64,000 nucleotides of DNA from positions 12,883,915-12,947,914 of the forward strand of contig NC_092032.1 in NCBI RefSeq assembly GCF_042242105.1, given 5' to 3'. Shown here one piece after another: positions 26,126 to 39,828 of this stretch (position 1 is the first letter of the stretch; the number at the start of each line of letters is the position of its first letter). This DNA is from Pempheris klunzingeri (lineage: Eukaryota > Chordata > Actinopteri > Acropomatiformes > Pempheridae). The position numbers and the translations under genes are program-made. The notes under the pieces were generated by a model that did no database searches, was not told the DNA's origin, and worked only from the letters and a program-made list of their open reading frames with translations.

Positions 26126-29100
26126 TCGTCTTACTGTTGTACAACTGTCAACCTGTCAGTGATGATATAAAATGAGAATTATTGATAAGTGTCCAAAACC
26201 AGGATGTATTCATGGCTATGAAGTGTTTGGTGTCCATTAGGGAGCAGTGAATGAATGAACAAGAGAGCGATTCATCTTGTTTCCTTGTATGACAAATTGA
26301 AATATAACTGAGAGGCCATTTCACTTTTTTCTGCTCCACCTAATTTGCAATAACCTTGCCAGATAGGCAAACGCAAAGAATCAGGAAGTCAAATACTTTG
26401 TGCACCTTTAGGCAATGCCTTTTAATGATCGGATATGGATCATATAATTTAGAGGAAATCAATAATCATTGCTGCACACAGAAACGACTCAACTAAAATG
26501 TCATTCATATTTTGTGCTATCCATCTGTCTAGATTCATAATAAAGATGTAAAAGCTTTAATTTATTTGTCTTTGAGAGTAATAATTAGTTCCTGGATCCT
26601 TCACAATTTAATCAGTCACTGTCACTAATTGTTTCAATCAGCCTTCCTCACCATCCCCTTCTCTCTGCTCTTACACAACATCTCTCTTGTCCCATGAAGC
26701 ATGATTATTTACACGTGATCTAAGCGGCGAATGATTGTCCGGCCTCTTTCACTGTTAGGAAGTTGCTTTTTCTCTGACCAGCAGCCAGAATTACAGGCAG
26801 GAAATTGAGAGCAGAATCGGTGCCAGAGGGTGTGTGTGTTTTGTAGCAAAGGGTGTTTTGTGGAGACAGCAAGTTGGATTGTGGATCCCGTCCCCCGCTT
26901 GGCGCCATGAGGCCCACGCACAGGAAGCTTCTTCTGCTAAATACAGCTGACCGCCCCCACCTCACCCCCACCACCTCCCCCTCCCTCACCCTCCCCTCCC
27001 CTCTTCCATCTACAGGTCTGCACACTGAGAGCTGAACAGAGAACAGACAGTGAAAGTCGCCTCCTTTTCCTCCCTTCTGCTAATTCACCATCCCTCCATC
27101 CCCTCCACAGCTGTGAGTTTTAATGAGCTCTCTTTTAGGCTTTGTTGCCGCTCATTGTGTTGAGATCATATATTTGTATCTGTAAACGTCCATGACCGTG
27201 ATCTGACCTCGCTGCTCGCTGCTCAATAATCCCACAGACACACTGCTTCACTCAAGACCCCCTGACCCTCAGTGGCAGAGACCCTGTAAAAAGCCGGTCT
27301 GTGGTGTAGGAAACGGGATTCTTTACGACCTCCCTCTTCTTTCATGGGTTGCCATCGCTGTTACACGCTTTCTTTGCCTGTTTAAATGCAGAGCGAGGCT
27401 TGGTAATCAGCTTTTAACACTCAGAGACTTGTGAATATAAGTCCTAAGTACACTTCTGTACCAACACCTTGGTTAATAATGTACTCACTATCCACAGTTG
27501 GTTATTTTTCTAATCTTAAACACCAGAACAGACTGGTAGAGTAGCAGTAATCTCAGCAGAGAGCCGTCAAACTGGCTGCATGTCAATCTCCTTGCCTTTG
27601 AATCAATGAGAATACTGTGCATCAGCACTCTGCAACCACCAAGTAATTTGGTGGCATGAAATTTTGAATTTAGTTTCGGACAAATGGAACCTCTTTTGGC
27701 TGATTCCAGGCATTTGAGAGACTTGTTAGTAATAATTACAGATCACTGAAGTCATTTACACCAAAACTACATTGTAAAATGATTAGTTTAATCCCAATCC
27801 AGTATCGCCAGGAGTTATGAGTTTATATTGGATGCAAATATTCATTGCCAAGTAGTGTGTCCTGGGAAGTGAGGGAGTGGAAGTCAGGCTGGTGGGTGGA
27901 CATGTAGCACATCTGACTTTTATGCAGGACCTTGGAGTTCACGTCGAAGACCTTTTCCTAAACTTCAGCCCACATTGACTGATTTTTTTACTATTTGGGG
28001 GCAGCAGAAACAAACCGTAAACACAACATCGACAAATTATCACCTTTTAAGTTGATATGGATGTTTGTTAGCCAGTTGATAATTGTGTCTTCTTTACACA
28101 TCCAGCAGATACGGAGCAACATTAGCATTCATTTGGAGCTGTGTTTTTAGTCACCTGATGAATATAAATCCAATACATAATACCCTTCAGCTCCTTGCTA
28201 ATGTTTTTTGTATGCAGTTTGGTGCTACATTTTAAATTTTAGAGTTTTTGGTCAGTAAAACCAAAACAATAAATTAAAAGACGCTAAAACGCTGAGTAGA
28301 GCTCTGTAGGGTTTGGCACTACAAGTGACCCCATTTACATTACACGCAGTCATCTGATCCACTGTTGATATAGAATTATTGATTATAGCATCTTTTACCA
28401 TAACACAGTGTGTGGTAAGTCAGAATTTAAGAAACATTTGGAAATGTGTATTTGTTACGCACAGGAGAAAGATGGAAGATTAAAACTGTCCCAAAGAGAG
28501 GGATCTCAATTCATAGTCATTCATGTCACAATCAAAAAATGTTCTAATTCAAATTAAAGAGGCAATGAGCAGAAAATGGGCCGCCGTTGTAGGCTGTATA
28601 TGTGTAGAAGAGCGGTTAGTCCTCTTTTAACTTCCACTACTGTACACAGGGCCCAGCCGCCTCTGTGGGACATGTAGCAGGCAGATTGTGGAGAGATCAA
28701 TACCCTCTGCAGGAGGTAGAAAATGAAGGAGATGAGAGGAAGAGACTTTAGGATGAGATGTGAAAGATGCTGTCGAAGCTCTGAAGACAGGGATAAGAGG
28801 AGGTGGGAGGAAACTTGTGCTGAGAGCTCGCCTTGATGACAGACCACTTATGAATCAGTATGTGTAGAACTAATGGTGAAATAAGCTATGTGCTGTATGC
28901 GTCCCACCATTAAGATTTGATTGAAGTGATACAAGGGGTTCTAAGTGAAGCAACTTGACTGTCTGATGAGAGACTACTGTTGCTGTGTTGTCTGAATGGC
29001 CCTGGAGGTCTTATCCGAGCTCAGAGAGAGTTTGCAGTTATATTGAACTCAGCCGCAAGTGGCTTGTCTTAATGTGATTAGAGCTCTTTGAACCCTCGCA

Positions 29101-29390
29101 GGGAAGGGAGCACCCTTCACTTACGTAACCCTCTCCTGTAAGCTACCAGTGTGGAAGATACACTGGGAGAGGTCTCATTTCACTCACTGGGGCTGTTGTA
29201 GCTGGCAGTTTTTGTTAGATAGTCAGGGATAATTAAACGACGTGTGGTCAGTTATCGTATGGTTGTTGTGTATTTTTGCAATGCAGGAATTTATTGCGGT
29301 ATGAAAATTGCAATTTATGGTTGGTGTGAAGGGCAAGGATGTGAATGAATAGGAGACTAATGGAGAGATGTAATTACAGGCATTTTATTG
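26126..29390. other. Intergenic, no gene seen
   Basis: Contains a TAAT-rich unique stretch at about 26,560-26,830, a C/T-rich tract at about 26,952-27,015, and another unique block at about 27,100-27,250. No exon recognised. Confidence 0.5.
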
Positions 29391-29394
29391 TGTG

Positions 29395-29760
29395 TGCTGC
29401 AGTTTGCCACACACTGATTAAATAAACCTATTGCACCAAATATTGAGGGTCCTTCCTGCTTTTATTAAGTGCTATGATGATAAGTCAGTCAGGATTACAG
29501 AAGGATTTCTCAGGAGCGAGTAGAAATGTGACAGATCAAAAGCGGCTGCAGCTCAGTGACAGGAAGATGTCCCTGATAATTGGTGCATTCAGTGAATTTT
29601 CCTTTTGGCATTGCCTGTTGTGGGCATAATTGACCAGCGGCACAGCAGCGGTGCATTGATAACCAAACATGGACAGAGTGGACTCAGCTGTTTAAGGTAC
29701 TCATCTGTGCGGTTTCTGCTGCTGTGTATTAATGGGGCTTTGGAGTGCTCCTGAGCTCTG
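29395..29760. promoter_or_regulatory. Candidate conserved non-coding block
   Basis: Compact unique sequence with TGATTAAAT, CCTGATAATTGG and TGTATTAATGG motifs and no repeat character or coding frame. It is enhancer-like in appearance only. Confidence 0.35.
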
Positions 29761-31424
29761 CGGACTCCTTATCCCCACCACTGTTGTGTAAAGAGAGGGA
29801 GACTAATCCTATCTGGCCTGCAAATCCTCCTCTGGGGCCCAGACTGTGTGGAAACAGGCAAACCAATGCACAGGCGCCTGACTGGCCCTCTCTCTATCTT
29901 TTGTACACTTAGTCGCACATGCACAGTCACATACACACACACACACACACACCTCTGGATAGCTGCCAATGCCACTGCAGTCACAGGTGAGCGCTGTAGT
30001 TTACTGCAAACAAAGACGGGGATTGTCAGGATACTTTCCTTGTCACATACACTGTGGTGGAGAGCATTGCCTCTTGTGTGTGTGTATAAGCAAAAGGGAA
30101 AATTCATGCATTGAGAGGTTATGAATAGAAATGTACATCAACAAAGTCAAGACTGTAAACAGCTGAGAAAAATGTGAATCTTTCATTTCACACTACATTT
30201 CCCAGCACTGAATAAAGAGACTGAGGTGAAGTGAGAATGCGTGTCCTGCTTTCAACTCTCTGCCGAGTGCTCTTTTTACAGCAAAACAGTTTGCCAGTTG
30301 ATTATTACACTGTGGCCAAGCAAACCTGACCAAATGAAAACAGTGACCTCCTCTCGTCTCCGGTTCGACAGCCGGAGAGAACAGTTCTCTAATTGTTGCT
30401 TTGCTTCTCTGCTCTCCTTTGCCAGCCAGCTACATTATCCCTAAATGACAAACACACAGTGTTATTTTGGGTGATCTGCAAAACTGCAGGAGTCAGTAGG
30501 ACTCCGCATTAAAACACACACAAATGATAGTCTGCCAGGTCGTGTGCACAAATCATCCACTAGAAATAAGCAGTGTGTATTCAAAGCGCTCTCATGTTCA
30601 GACAAAATTGCCTCTGTATTTTACAAATAAAGCCAAAAAATCCTTGTTTTGTTTTAAAATTGCAGGTTATCATGTGTGGCAGGTTTTTTGGTCCGTTTAT
30701 TTTAGTCTCTTTTGTGTTTATTCTTGAAAGATAGCTCATTCGTTTTTAGCAAGACACGGTTTTAGCATCATTCTTATCTTAGTTAGTCAATTCATTTTAG
30801 TTTTATGTAGTTTTGCTCTCTAATACGACCCAAAAGCACCAAAAACATGCCCTTTTCACTATAAACTGAGATCTGTAAAGGTGATTCATAGCTTTTTTAT
30901 CTGAGTCAGTCTACTGGCAAAAAAAGAAACAATTTTTGAGGCCTTAAGAACCACGAAGAATTGAGGCTATGGTTATTTGAAAGGGAATATCAGATCAATG
31001 CTTACTCTTTCTTCATTTGACTGACAAATGATCACAGCCAAAATATCATGTTGCTTTTGTGACCTCAGTGAAAGCTTACAACTGCTGGGCCCATGCCAAC
31101 ACACAGCTTCGCTCAGGTACAAAAACAACCCACATGGTAAAGATCAGGTTTTAGTGTTTGGTGATTTAGGCAAACTCTATACCATGTGTTTTACATTTTT
31201 CATTTGGACATTTGTGGGATGCACATGTTAACTTTCATGTCAAAAGTCAGATAAAAGGATTGATACGCTCATATTTGTCCATAAAATGAAAAATGTTCCC
31301 GGGGGGAACAGCTAGCCTGATTAGTGAGCATCATTTTTACATTTAGGTTTTTGTATGGATTTAGCTGTAGAGGATGATTCTTTTTAATCAATATTATTTC
31401 TTTTTTTTACCTTTTTATACCTTA
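29761..31424. other. Intergenic, no gene seen
   Basis: Contains a (CA)n run at 29,932-29,952 and a small hairpin near 30,357-30,378 (CTCCGG/CCGGAG stem). The TTCGAC there is not part of a tRNA cloverleaf. Confidence 0.5.
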
Positions 31425-31570
31425 CCTGAGCCAGACCAGTTCTTCTTATACTAAGCTAACTGTAGCTCCACATTTATCTTCTATGAGAGTGGAATCGATC
31501 GTCTCATCTCTCTCTCTCTCTGCGACAAACGGGAAAACCATATTTTCCAAATCGTTTTTTTCAACAAAAT
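31425..31570 (-). mobile_element. Interspersed repeat (CTAAGCTAACTG family), fragment 1
   Basis: ACTAAGCTAACTGTAGCTCC, CACATTTATC and GAGAGTGGAATCGATCG in order match the other fragments at 37.3 and 45.0 kb. Confidence 0.65.
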
Positions 31571-31689
31571 ACAGAGTTGTGATAATCGATGATGAAACAA
31601 TTTATCTGTGCATATCAGCTGAACATGCCGTGTCTTTGCCAGAACATGTCATCAACACAGGAAATCATTCCATCACATCTCTGTAAATT

Positions 31690-31935
31690 TGCATTTTTAT
31701 TAATCCCAAATCACTACCCTGAATTAGAATTATTTCTCACCGATTAGCGCCCCTCTTTATTCCTCTGAGGTTTATACTCCTAAAGTCGATCTATCTCAGC
31801 TCTGCAGAGCCCATAAATTGTGGCTAAAGAGGGTAGACAAACACAGTGGGCTGGTGGTGTGGGAATCAGGCGATTTAATCCTTTGTCATTATCTGGCAGG
31901 CCCCGCCAGCAGACATCTGCTTGTGAATGCAGTTT
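31690..31935. promoter_or_regulatory. Candidate conserved non-coding block
   Basis: Unique sequence containing ATTTGCAT (octamer), CGATTAGCGCC, CCATAAATTGTGG and GCGATTTAATCC motifs. No coding frame, and no simple or interspersed repeat recognised. Confidence 0.35.
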
Positions 31936-33100
31936 CAGGGAACACTGAGAAAACCGGCGTTTCTTAGGTTAGAGAGGAAGAGACACACCCTGGTCCCTTT
32001 ATGCTGCTCACATGCACTTCATCGGGGTCTGGGTGTTCTTCTCAACAATGGAGAACAAGCCATGTTGCTGATAGCTTTATCACTGGGTGGCTAAACAGGC
32101 GCCAGAATCCACCCAGAAGCAGTCCATCCCATTGCCAGCTTCAGCAGAAAATTTTTTTAACTTCCTGCATCCTGCCGCGATACTGTCGGCAAGACTGATG
32201 ACTCAGGTTAATAAAGGTGAAATAATGAGTCATGCTTGAAAACAAGAGCGCAGAGAGCACCAGAGTGGTGAAGTGAAACCGATCACACCACGCCGGAAAG
32301 TCTTTTGTTTGACAGTACCTGGCTGAGCAGTTTGAATATGTGTAACTGACGTCCAGCAGTCATTTTGAAAAAGTGAAAAAAAAAAATCTTGTCTACAAGA
32401 CATATTTGACAAAAACAACCTAAAAACAGCGATGGCGGACTAAAAAGAAAAACAGGGAATGCTGATCCTATTTATTTCTTAAAAAGGACCATTGGAAAGG
32501 CAGTGTGGCAAACAGAGGAAAACAGAGTCGGTGGAAAGGATACTAATCTAGACCTAATCCCCTCAGCATCTGTCACTGATGCATTAATCAGACAGAAAGG
32601 AAACATGTTATTCTGTAATGCCTCCTCTTATCTAAAGCCACTGTTGATGAATTTTGCAGAGTGGACGTAGGTCACAAATCTATTTCTTCTAGAAACAACC
32701 AAACAGCTCTTCTATGTAAACCTTCCTTATTACCATTTTTACTGGATTTCAATAAATTGGTCAAACCGAGAGTTTTCATCCTGATTGCAGTTATAACAAC
32801 ACTCCGAATTAAGAGTACATGTATAAATGGTTTGCAGAGGATTTCCAAATTGCTTGTAATTAGATTATAAAAGATTTACAGGCAGTATATTTCATGCTTA
32901 TGTGCTTTTAAAGGGCCTTATTAAAATTCACTACATCTGCCATGTTAGACTGGTTATTTGCTTATGTTACATATTTGCTCATGAGGGTTTAACTGTGCTG
33001 AGGTGTCAGATTCCATCAACATCTTGTGTTGCTGTCTAATCACACCTGCAAACACAGACCTGATCTGCTAAAGAATTAACTCCAGGAAGCTATAGATAAA
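31936..33100. other. Intergenic, no gene seen
   Basis: Nothing beyond unique AT-rich sequence. A TAAT-rich part lies at about 32,560-32,900. Confidence 0.5.
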
Positions 33101-33420
33101 TACGCACTGTTTGCTTTTACTAGTTTAATTAATTAGAGTATCAGGGCGCCATTTGCGCATTGATGTAGATCAGTCAACTCCCTATTTGCCCATCACCAAA
33201 AACAAAATTCCTGTCATCAGTGGTATCACAGTCGTTACTATAACGACTGCTGATACCACGGACGATAGGTTCATGGCTGATTGCCCGTGCATATGGATCC
33301 ATTGTGTGTGAGATGGAGGCTGTGTATTGTTAAGATGATTAACAGCACCTGGAGGTGTGAGCGAGCTGATGCCTGGTCACCGATGGGCTCCTCACTCAGC
33401 GTTTAATCATTATGAAACAC
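33100..33420. promoter_or_regulatory. Candidate conserved non-coding block containing a near-perfect hairpin
   Basis: Starts with TTTAATTAATTAGAG, contains CGCCATTTGCGCATTGATG and the inverted repeat at 33,220-33,259. No coding potential. Confidence 0.35.
33220..33259. repeat. Near-perfect inverted repeat (hairpin), 18-bp stem
   Basis: The left arm GTGGTATCACAGTCGTTA pairs with the right arm, whose reverse complement is GTGGTATCAGCAGTCGTTA. Only one unpaired G separates them, around a 3-base loop. Confidence 0.9.
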
Positions 33421-36400
33421 ATGCTGTCACTCCACGTCCCTGAGCCCCATCAGTTAGAGAGGGGCTTATGTTGGGCCCATCCCAGCGGGGCTTTCACCAC
33501 CAGGGATGAGCGTAGGGTGAAACAGGCCTGAAGGCACTGGATACATCTGTAGAGTACGCCGGTACAGTGTGAGGTCATGTTAGGACTGAGATGATTAAAG
33601 TAGCCACGATGCGCATCAAATCTCAAGCACACAGGATCTGCCGCCTTAATCTCACCACAAAGGCCGAGCTTTTCGGTGAACAAAAAAAAAAAAAAAAAAA
33701 CAAGCACTCAGACTCCTTCTAAAAACATAAAATGTGTTTACACGGGCTGAGGTCAGATGCTCAGCACTGATTGGATTCACTTTGTTGTGTTTTTAATCAT
33801 CAGAGCAAAAACAGAAGTATTTACACCACTGATCGATGTTAAGCTCCTAAGTGTCGTCCACAGACAGACAGCAACTAATCTGCTATATCACAATAAACAC
33901 ATTGATTATGCAATAACATATAATTAGAATAATGATCGCTCTGCCTCTCACACGACAGTTAACGCCTGTGTTCCAAAGGAAACAAATGGCCCCGTTAACA
34001 CATTGCTTTTGCTGTCAGTTTCATCTTTGCTTATCTAGATTAGTCTCATTTAGATCAGTAATTCTTTTACAGGCAGCGCAGCAGCAGAACATTTGGCGTC
34101 AGACAGAAAACAATAAACACATTACACAATAAATTATATATATCATAAAATGGAAGAATAAAGGGAAGAAAGCTAATTTGTCATCTCTTCATTTTCAGTT
34201 TATTCGCTTGCATATTCATACACAAACACACATTATACATTGGCTCTACAGCTCTTGACTAATGGAGTCCTGTGTCTGCATATGACGCGCAACTCCCTCT
34301 CCATTTCACCCCGACGACCTTCCTCCTGGTACACAAATATTGCTCATTACATGGGGGTTTATGTGCTCGATATAGCCATTGACCCTCAGCCTGCCTCTAG
34401 CTCCTGCCTGCCCCTCTCTCTTCCTCATCTCCTCCCTGTCGATGGCTAGTTACCGATGGGGCAGTAAATTATAGTGGCTGGGCTGGGATTAGGTATGAGA
34501 GGGGGATGTCTGAGAGGCAGAGTGGAGGACGCACACACACAGTCAAATACGCACATACCCACACAGACGACTGTCTCTTCGTATGCCAGACAACTCCACA
34601 TTTTACTGCTCCTCCCCCGCCTCCACCTGCTGATTGTGCTATCAATCAATCCAATTTCCTGTTTGCTTTTTTTTTTTTACTTTTTATGCTTGATGCACAG
34701 GTTTGAATACGCATGCAGAACACAGCACATTTCAAGGCCGAAAAGGAACTGCAGATCACAAAGTGTGTCGGGGTACGTAAGAAATGAATGTGCAGACTTG
34801 TTGATGACAATGTGGTTTGCTTTATTATAGCAAGCAGGGTCAAACTTTGGAAAAACACACAACATTTTGTTAAAATATGCCTATTTTCCTTGAAATATGT
34901 GACAAAAATCTGCTACTAAATGAAATGTTTGTATGTTTAATGACTTTCCCCACTTAATTTTCTTAAAAAATAGTAAAAATGGCACTTTTTCCCCCGTGCA
35001 AATTTTGGAAGCAAGTATAATGCCCTCACTCAATAACACATTTTTCACTTTAAAACAGCATGTGGGAGTGAATGGCTTGTTAAGGTCGATTTATTATTTT
35101 TGTGTATTGCATATTGGGGGGTAAGAGGAGCCTGTAGTCTTAATATAGGGGATGACCTCAGCAGTGTCCTTTCCTCGGCTCCTACTATAGACGGACTGTG
35201 CACACATGGACTCACGCTCAAGGCAGCCGATGGAAATAGAATTGCTGCAGGGATCTCTCCACCAAATGACCTGGAAAACATTGCCTGCTTGACTTGTGGG
35301 ATAATATGTGTATCTCCTGCACGTCTTTGCATTGATATCTAATTTCTCAAGACACCAAAGTCATCTTGAGCTATTTGCTTGCTTGTTTAATTAAATCAGA
35401 GGAGTAAGAAATAAATGTTCCTGACATCACAAGATCAGGGGCACTTTAATGTCTTAGATATCAGGACTGTGCTGTGTTATAGGAACAAATTTACTCCATG
35501 ACTAAATGCTAAACCAATTCAAGACTGCTCCCTTGGTATGACTCCAAAGTATCTGGCATTCCTTTCTCAGTTCTCTCTGCTGAGTGCTGCCAAAACATTT
35601 TAGAAATAATTACGTGTACTTCTGTGAAAGCGCTTAGGAATCTCCATCCCCTTTCTTGCTCTTTTATTTTTCTTCCTTCTCGCACATGCACAAGCACATA
35701 TGCAGGTATTCATTATGTTTGTGTGTTTGCATGTGCAAGTGTGTGCAGTGGACTCGGTGTGTGGGGTCTTTGTGTCCAGGAGTGAGAGACCTGCTCCAGT
35801 GATTAATGGGGTTCCTGTGTGAGGCACCGCAAGGCGCCGTACACAATCACTGGGCCAGACCGCAGCCCCGCCAGGCTTGTCCTTCACATGAGGAGAAGAG
35901 AAAGGCGGGAAGGAGGGCGGGTGGAGGGGAAAATATTCCCTCGCTGTCCTTTACTGTCTCTTTCCTCCCCTCTGCCCATCCATCCTGCTTTTCCCTCCTA
36001 AAACTACCTACTTTTACAACTACTCCCACCCTTTTCTCCCTCTCTGTTGGCCCCTGTTCTCTGTTCAACTCAACCCGTGGCACGTCCACACATAGTCTCG
36101 CACATGCATGCAGACGCAACGTAAAAAGCAATTTTGAAAAACACACAGGAAAAAGGCTAAAGCAGAAGTGCGGTGAGAGAAAAAGATAAAGTGAATTGTC
36201 AGCACAACACGAGCTCGCCTTTGAAGAAAAAGCTGGGGTGGAGGGTGAGGAGCCTGCTGTGAATCCCTCTCCCCACCCCCACCTCCCCTTCCCTGTGGTT
36301 CGGGTATGCGGCCCCTCTTCTCAGTGTTAAACAAGCCTTTTAAATAGGCTTTAACCTGGGCCCACCCTCAATGGGGCCATTGTGGGAACGGATGTGTGGA

Positions 36401-37324
36401 CAGTAGTGCTCGGTAAACACTGCTACTTGTCCCTTTCTCACATTCTGAGGCCATTCTGCACCAGCTAGACGGAGGTTGACGCTGTGGTGTGTGTTTGTGT
36501 GAGAGTAAGTGAGATACAGACAGAGGAAAGCTGAAATGGCCTGATTGAGACACAAGAGAGAGAAAAAGCAGGGGGAAAATAACAGTTTGTGAAAGTGTGG
36601 TAATAATCAATGGCGCATAAGTGATGAAATTAAATCTAAAATTCTTATATGACACAAATAGACTTCTCAGTAAATAAATCTGAACATCTCTCCAGGGGTG
36701 TGTGACCACTTGCCCTGACATCCACCCAGTCTTTTTTTTTTTGTTAACACTAAACGACTGTAGACTTATTTAGTTAACTCACGTCAGTCCGGGGCTGGAT
36801 TTCATTATCTCCCCTCTCCCAGGGTCTCTAATTGGGCCTCGCTGTTGTCGGCCTGGCACCTGCAGTTGGCCCGCATGTCACTGTAGCCGTGGTAACAGCA
36901 GCATGCTGTGATGCTGATTCTCCGAGCTTCAGCGACTGCACATCCCCCAGTCACCCCCACCTGCTCCTCCCCTGCCGTTCCCCCATTACCAGCGCCGTAT
37001 TGTCCTCCATCCCCCCAAGTGAAAAAATGCCACTCATTAGACGTTACGGGGTGATTTTGTTTGACGACAACCAACTACTGCAGAGCTGAAAGCTTAGATT
37101 TAGTTCATAAACTACAGCACCAAACCATTTTAATAGAGTGGGTACACACGTGACTCGGACTGTAACATAAACATGAATAACTGGATTACATGACAGAATA
37201 AGTTATTATTACATTTACATGTCTCCCAGTTACCTGTTTCAATCTGGATCTCTAGTTTACAGGAACAGCTGTGTTATCATGGAAGGAAACTGGGAAGACT
37301 TTGTTACTGTTGATTGTTCCGTTG
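33421..37324. other. Intergenic, no gene seen
   Basis: Contains an A19 run at 33,682-33,700 and C/T-rich stretches at about 35,940-36,060 and 36,260-36,300. Frames around 35.8-36.2 kb are open on both strands because of low-complexity composition, and none has a recognisable domain. Confidence 0.5.
33682..33700. repeat. A19 homopolymer
   Basis: Nineteen consecutive A. No retroposed gene is evident upstream. Confidence 0.95.
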
Positions 37325-37720
37325 CTCATTCTTGCCAAGAGTTAGGTGACAATATTTACACCGCTGTCATGGGTGTATGGTAAATGTGAAGCCACAGCCA
37401 GCAGCCTGTTAGCTTAGCTTGGCTTGACATAGATACTGGAAACAGGCAGAGACAGCTAGCCTGCCTCTGTCCAAATGTAACACAATGTGTCTACCAGCGC
37501 CTCTAAAAGTTACTAATTAATGCATTTTTGTTTGTGCATATAAAAACTGATATATAAAAATGACAAGCTGGGTTTTTTCAGGGGTTATTCGTCGGACTAT
37601 TTTTTGCAGGGACTTTCTGGAGTCTCACTGGTGTATTTGTTTTTTGTACAGATGAAACAAACAAGACAACGTGGCTTAGTCTACATGCTAAGCTAAATTG
37701 AGACAGGAGAGTGGTATCAG
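37325..37720 (+). mobile_element. Interspersed repeat (CTAAGCTAACTG family), longest copy
   Basis: TCTTGCCAAGAGTTAGG, GAAGCCACAGCCAGCAGCC, GTTAGCTTAGCTTGG, AGCTAGCCTGCCTCTGTCC and ACCAGCGCCTCTAAAAG occur in the order of a common percomorph repeat. It is on the opposite strand to the fragments at 31.4 and 45.0 kb. Confidence 0.75.
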
Positions 37721-37883
37721 TACATTTCTTATGTTTCTCTTTTTTTTCATTGATTCATTTTCAGAGCAACATAATTGAGTAGCCTTACTTTGAAAGTTAA
37801 TTTGCTGTTGCCCCACTCATCTTAAGTCTTGTTTTCTGTAACAAATATTCTCAAAAAGCTACTTTGCATCCATTTTGTTCAAT

Positions 37884-38025
37884 CTCAGAATCAGAATCAG
37901 AATTCCTTTAACAATCCCCAGGGGGAAATTGCTTTTTGTTACACACAGCTCCAAAAGAATAAGAATAAACTTCAAACACAAAAGTAATAATAATGATAAT
38001 AATAATAATGATACAAACAATACCA
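37884..38025 (+). mobile_element. Interspersed repeat fragment (GGGGAAATTGC type) with (AAT/ATG)n tail
   Basis: CAGAATCAGAATCAGAATTC, AATCCCCAGGGGGAAATTG and TTGTTACACACAGCTCC are typical of a widespread teleost repeat. An A/T trinucleotide run follows. Confidence 0.65.
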
Positions 38026-38644
38026 CTACTACAATCTCAATGGCATGTGCACAAAACCAGCAATACAGAAGGAAAACCACACATGGACATGGAGTAACTC
38101 CACTTTCTTCGTTGAGTTACAGTTACTACATTGTTTTTCATCTTTGTTAGTAACACTGTGGGCTGTTTACACTCGACTCACAAATATTTTTTCTGAATCC
38201 TCTGAGACAGCATGATCAGTTTTCAGCTACTGCAGAAAATTTCAGCAGGCCAGTTTGTTTTTTCCCAGCAGCGCCTATTTTGACGTTGTGATATGCTGTA
38301 CGCTTTGAAATGGTCACACAGACAATGAGAGCAAAAAAAGAGGAAGTTCTCCGTTTGTGACAGGAAACATGGCAGCATGTGGTTTCCTTCTCCTTGTGTC
38401 AGCGAGAGTGTGACGTGACGAGGGAGTTCCATCACATCCAGTCATATTCACACCTCCTGTTGAAGAGAAACAGCGTTGCAAAATTCAGTGAAAGCCAATC
38501 TGTTTCTGTAAAGCAAGGCACTGATAACACTGGAAAGTAACACCAAAACATATATTCTGGTATGAGAGTAAGCAAAAAGAAGTTATTACTGGTGTGATAT
38601 TCCAATAAGTTGTTTGCTTAACAGTGCGGCGTCTATAAATCTGA

Positions 38645-38820
38645 GATGAGATAGGAGAGACTTTATTTATCCCACACTCACTTGTTACAGCAGCAAAGAG
38701 TTCAGAGACAGTAAAGGTACAGAAACAAAGTGTCAGTAACAGAAGCAGTGAGAAACACAAGGAGTGTAAAGAATATAGAAATATATACAAACATAGAAAA
38801 TATAAGATATGTTTTTATGT
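38645..38820 (+). mobile_element. Interspersed repeat fragment related to that at 37.9 kb
   Basis: GAGACTTTATTTATCCCACA, CACTTGTTACAGCAGCAAAG and ATATAGAAATATATACAAA in order. Confidence 0.7.
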
Positions 38821-39828
38821 ATTGCACAGAAAAAAATATCAAGCAAAAAACTAGAGAGTTTTACAATTGAATGTGTTTAGGCATCAATCTTGGCTGCTAT
38901 ATGTGTACATGTTAACTCTAACCATGAGTGACTGTTATCAGCTCTGTATCAGCTTCAGAGGAGTCACTTGCAGCAGAGAGCTTCCTGTGCTCCAGAAACC
39001 TCTGCCTTTCTTTGAAAGCACGTGTGCTGCATGTAAACATATCAATGAGGAAGTGCTGCGCTAAAAGGAAAATAAGCAGATGAAGGGTTTTGCTTTTGTT
39101 GTCTGGCATTCACCAGAGCTAATATCTCTGTGTGTGCACTCCTACACTACACCTGTTAGAGCTGTTATGTGGCCATAAAGCACAGGTTGCAATGTATTGA
39201 TTTCTGGGCAATGCAGGGAGCCATCAAGAGCTGTAAATTCTGGAAGACGTGTCCCAACAACACCGCTGCCTGAACACTGACAGTAGTTTCACAGCAATTG
39301 AGAAGAGTGTGATGGCAGCTTAGAGGTCTACAATGATCACAGCGTGTTTGTGATGAAGTCGCAGAGATAAAGGCCAATTGCAGGGTCCACTGTGGAAGTG
39401 AGGTTTAGCTCAGTCATGTGAATAATGACCCTGAGTATTGGTGAATGATGTGACTGGAGGGGACCCCTTCACTAATACCCACGTCACTCATCATCAACCC
39501 TCTCAGCACCAGATTTACACACCTCTTTTCTCCTCTCTCTCTTCTGTATAACGGCTTGCTGTGAACATGACTTCTGTACAGTGAGAGATGCTATTTAGTG
39601 ATATCTTACAGTGCAACACTGTAGTAATAGACTGGTGTCAGCGCTGCCTGTCTCTTGTCAGGAAACTAGGATTTGTGAAATAAAAAGGTCGATGTCAATG
39701 TAAAACATCTTTAATTCTTTTAGAGCTGTGATAATTTCTTGATTAACTGATTTGTCACTCAGTGGAAAATTATGAAAATTATTAACTTTGTTAGTCAATC
39801 CAGTTTCAGCCTCTCAGCTGTGAGGATT

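Larger units (their letters stand above)
37721..39828. other. Intergenic, no gene seen (two repeat fragments inside)
   Basis: Apart from the two related repeat fragments listed separately, the sequence is AT-rich and unique-looking. No exon recognised. Confidence 0.5.

Noticed and set aside
30355..30380. GGTTCGACAG resembling a tRNA T-loop
   Set aside because: The surrounding bases do not form an acceptor stem or D and anticodon arms; only a local 6-bp stem exists.
35600..36334. Several open frames on both strands
   Set aside because: Open because of C/T-rich low-complexity DNA; no recognisable protein.
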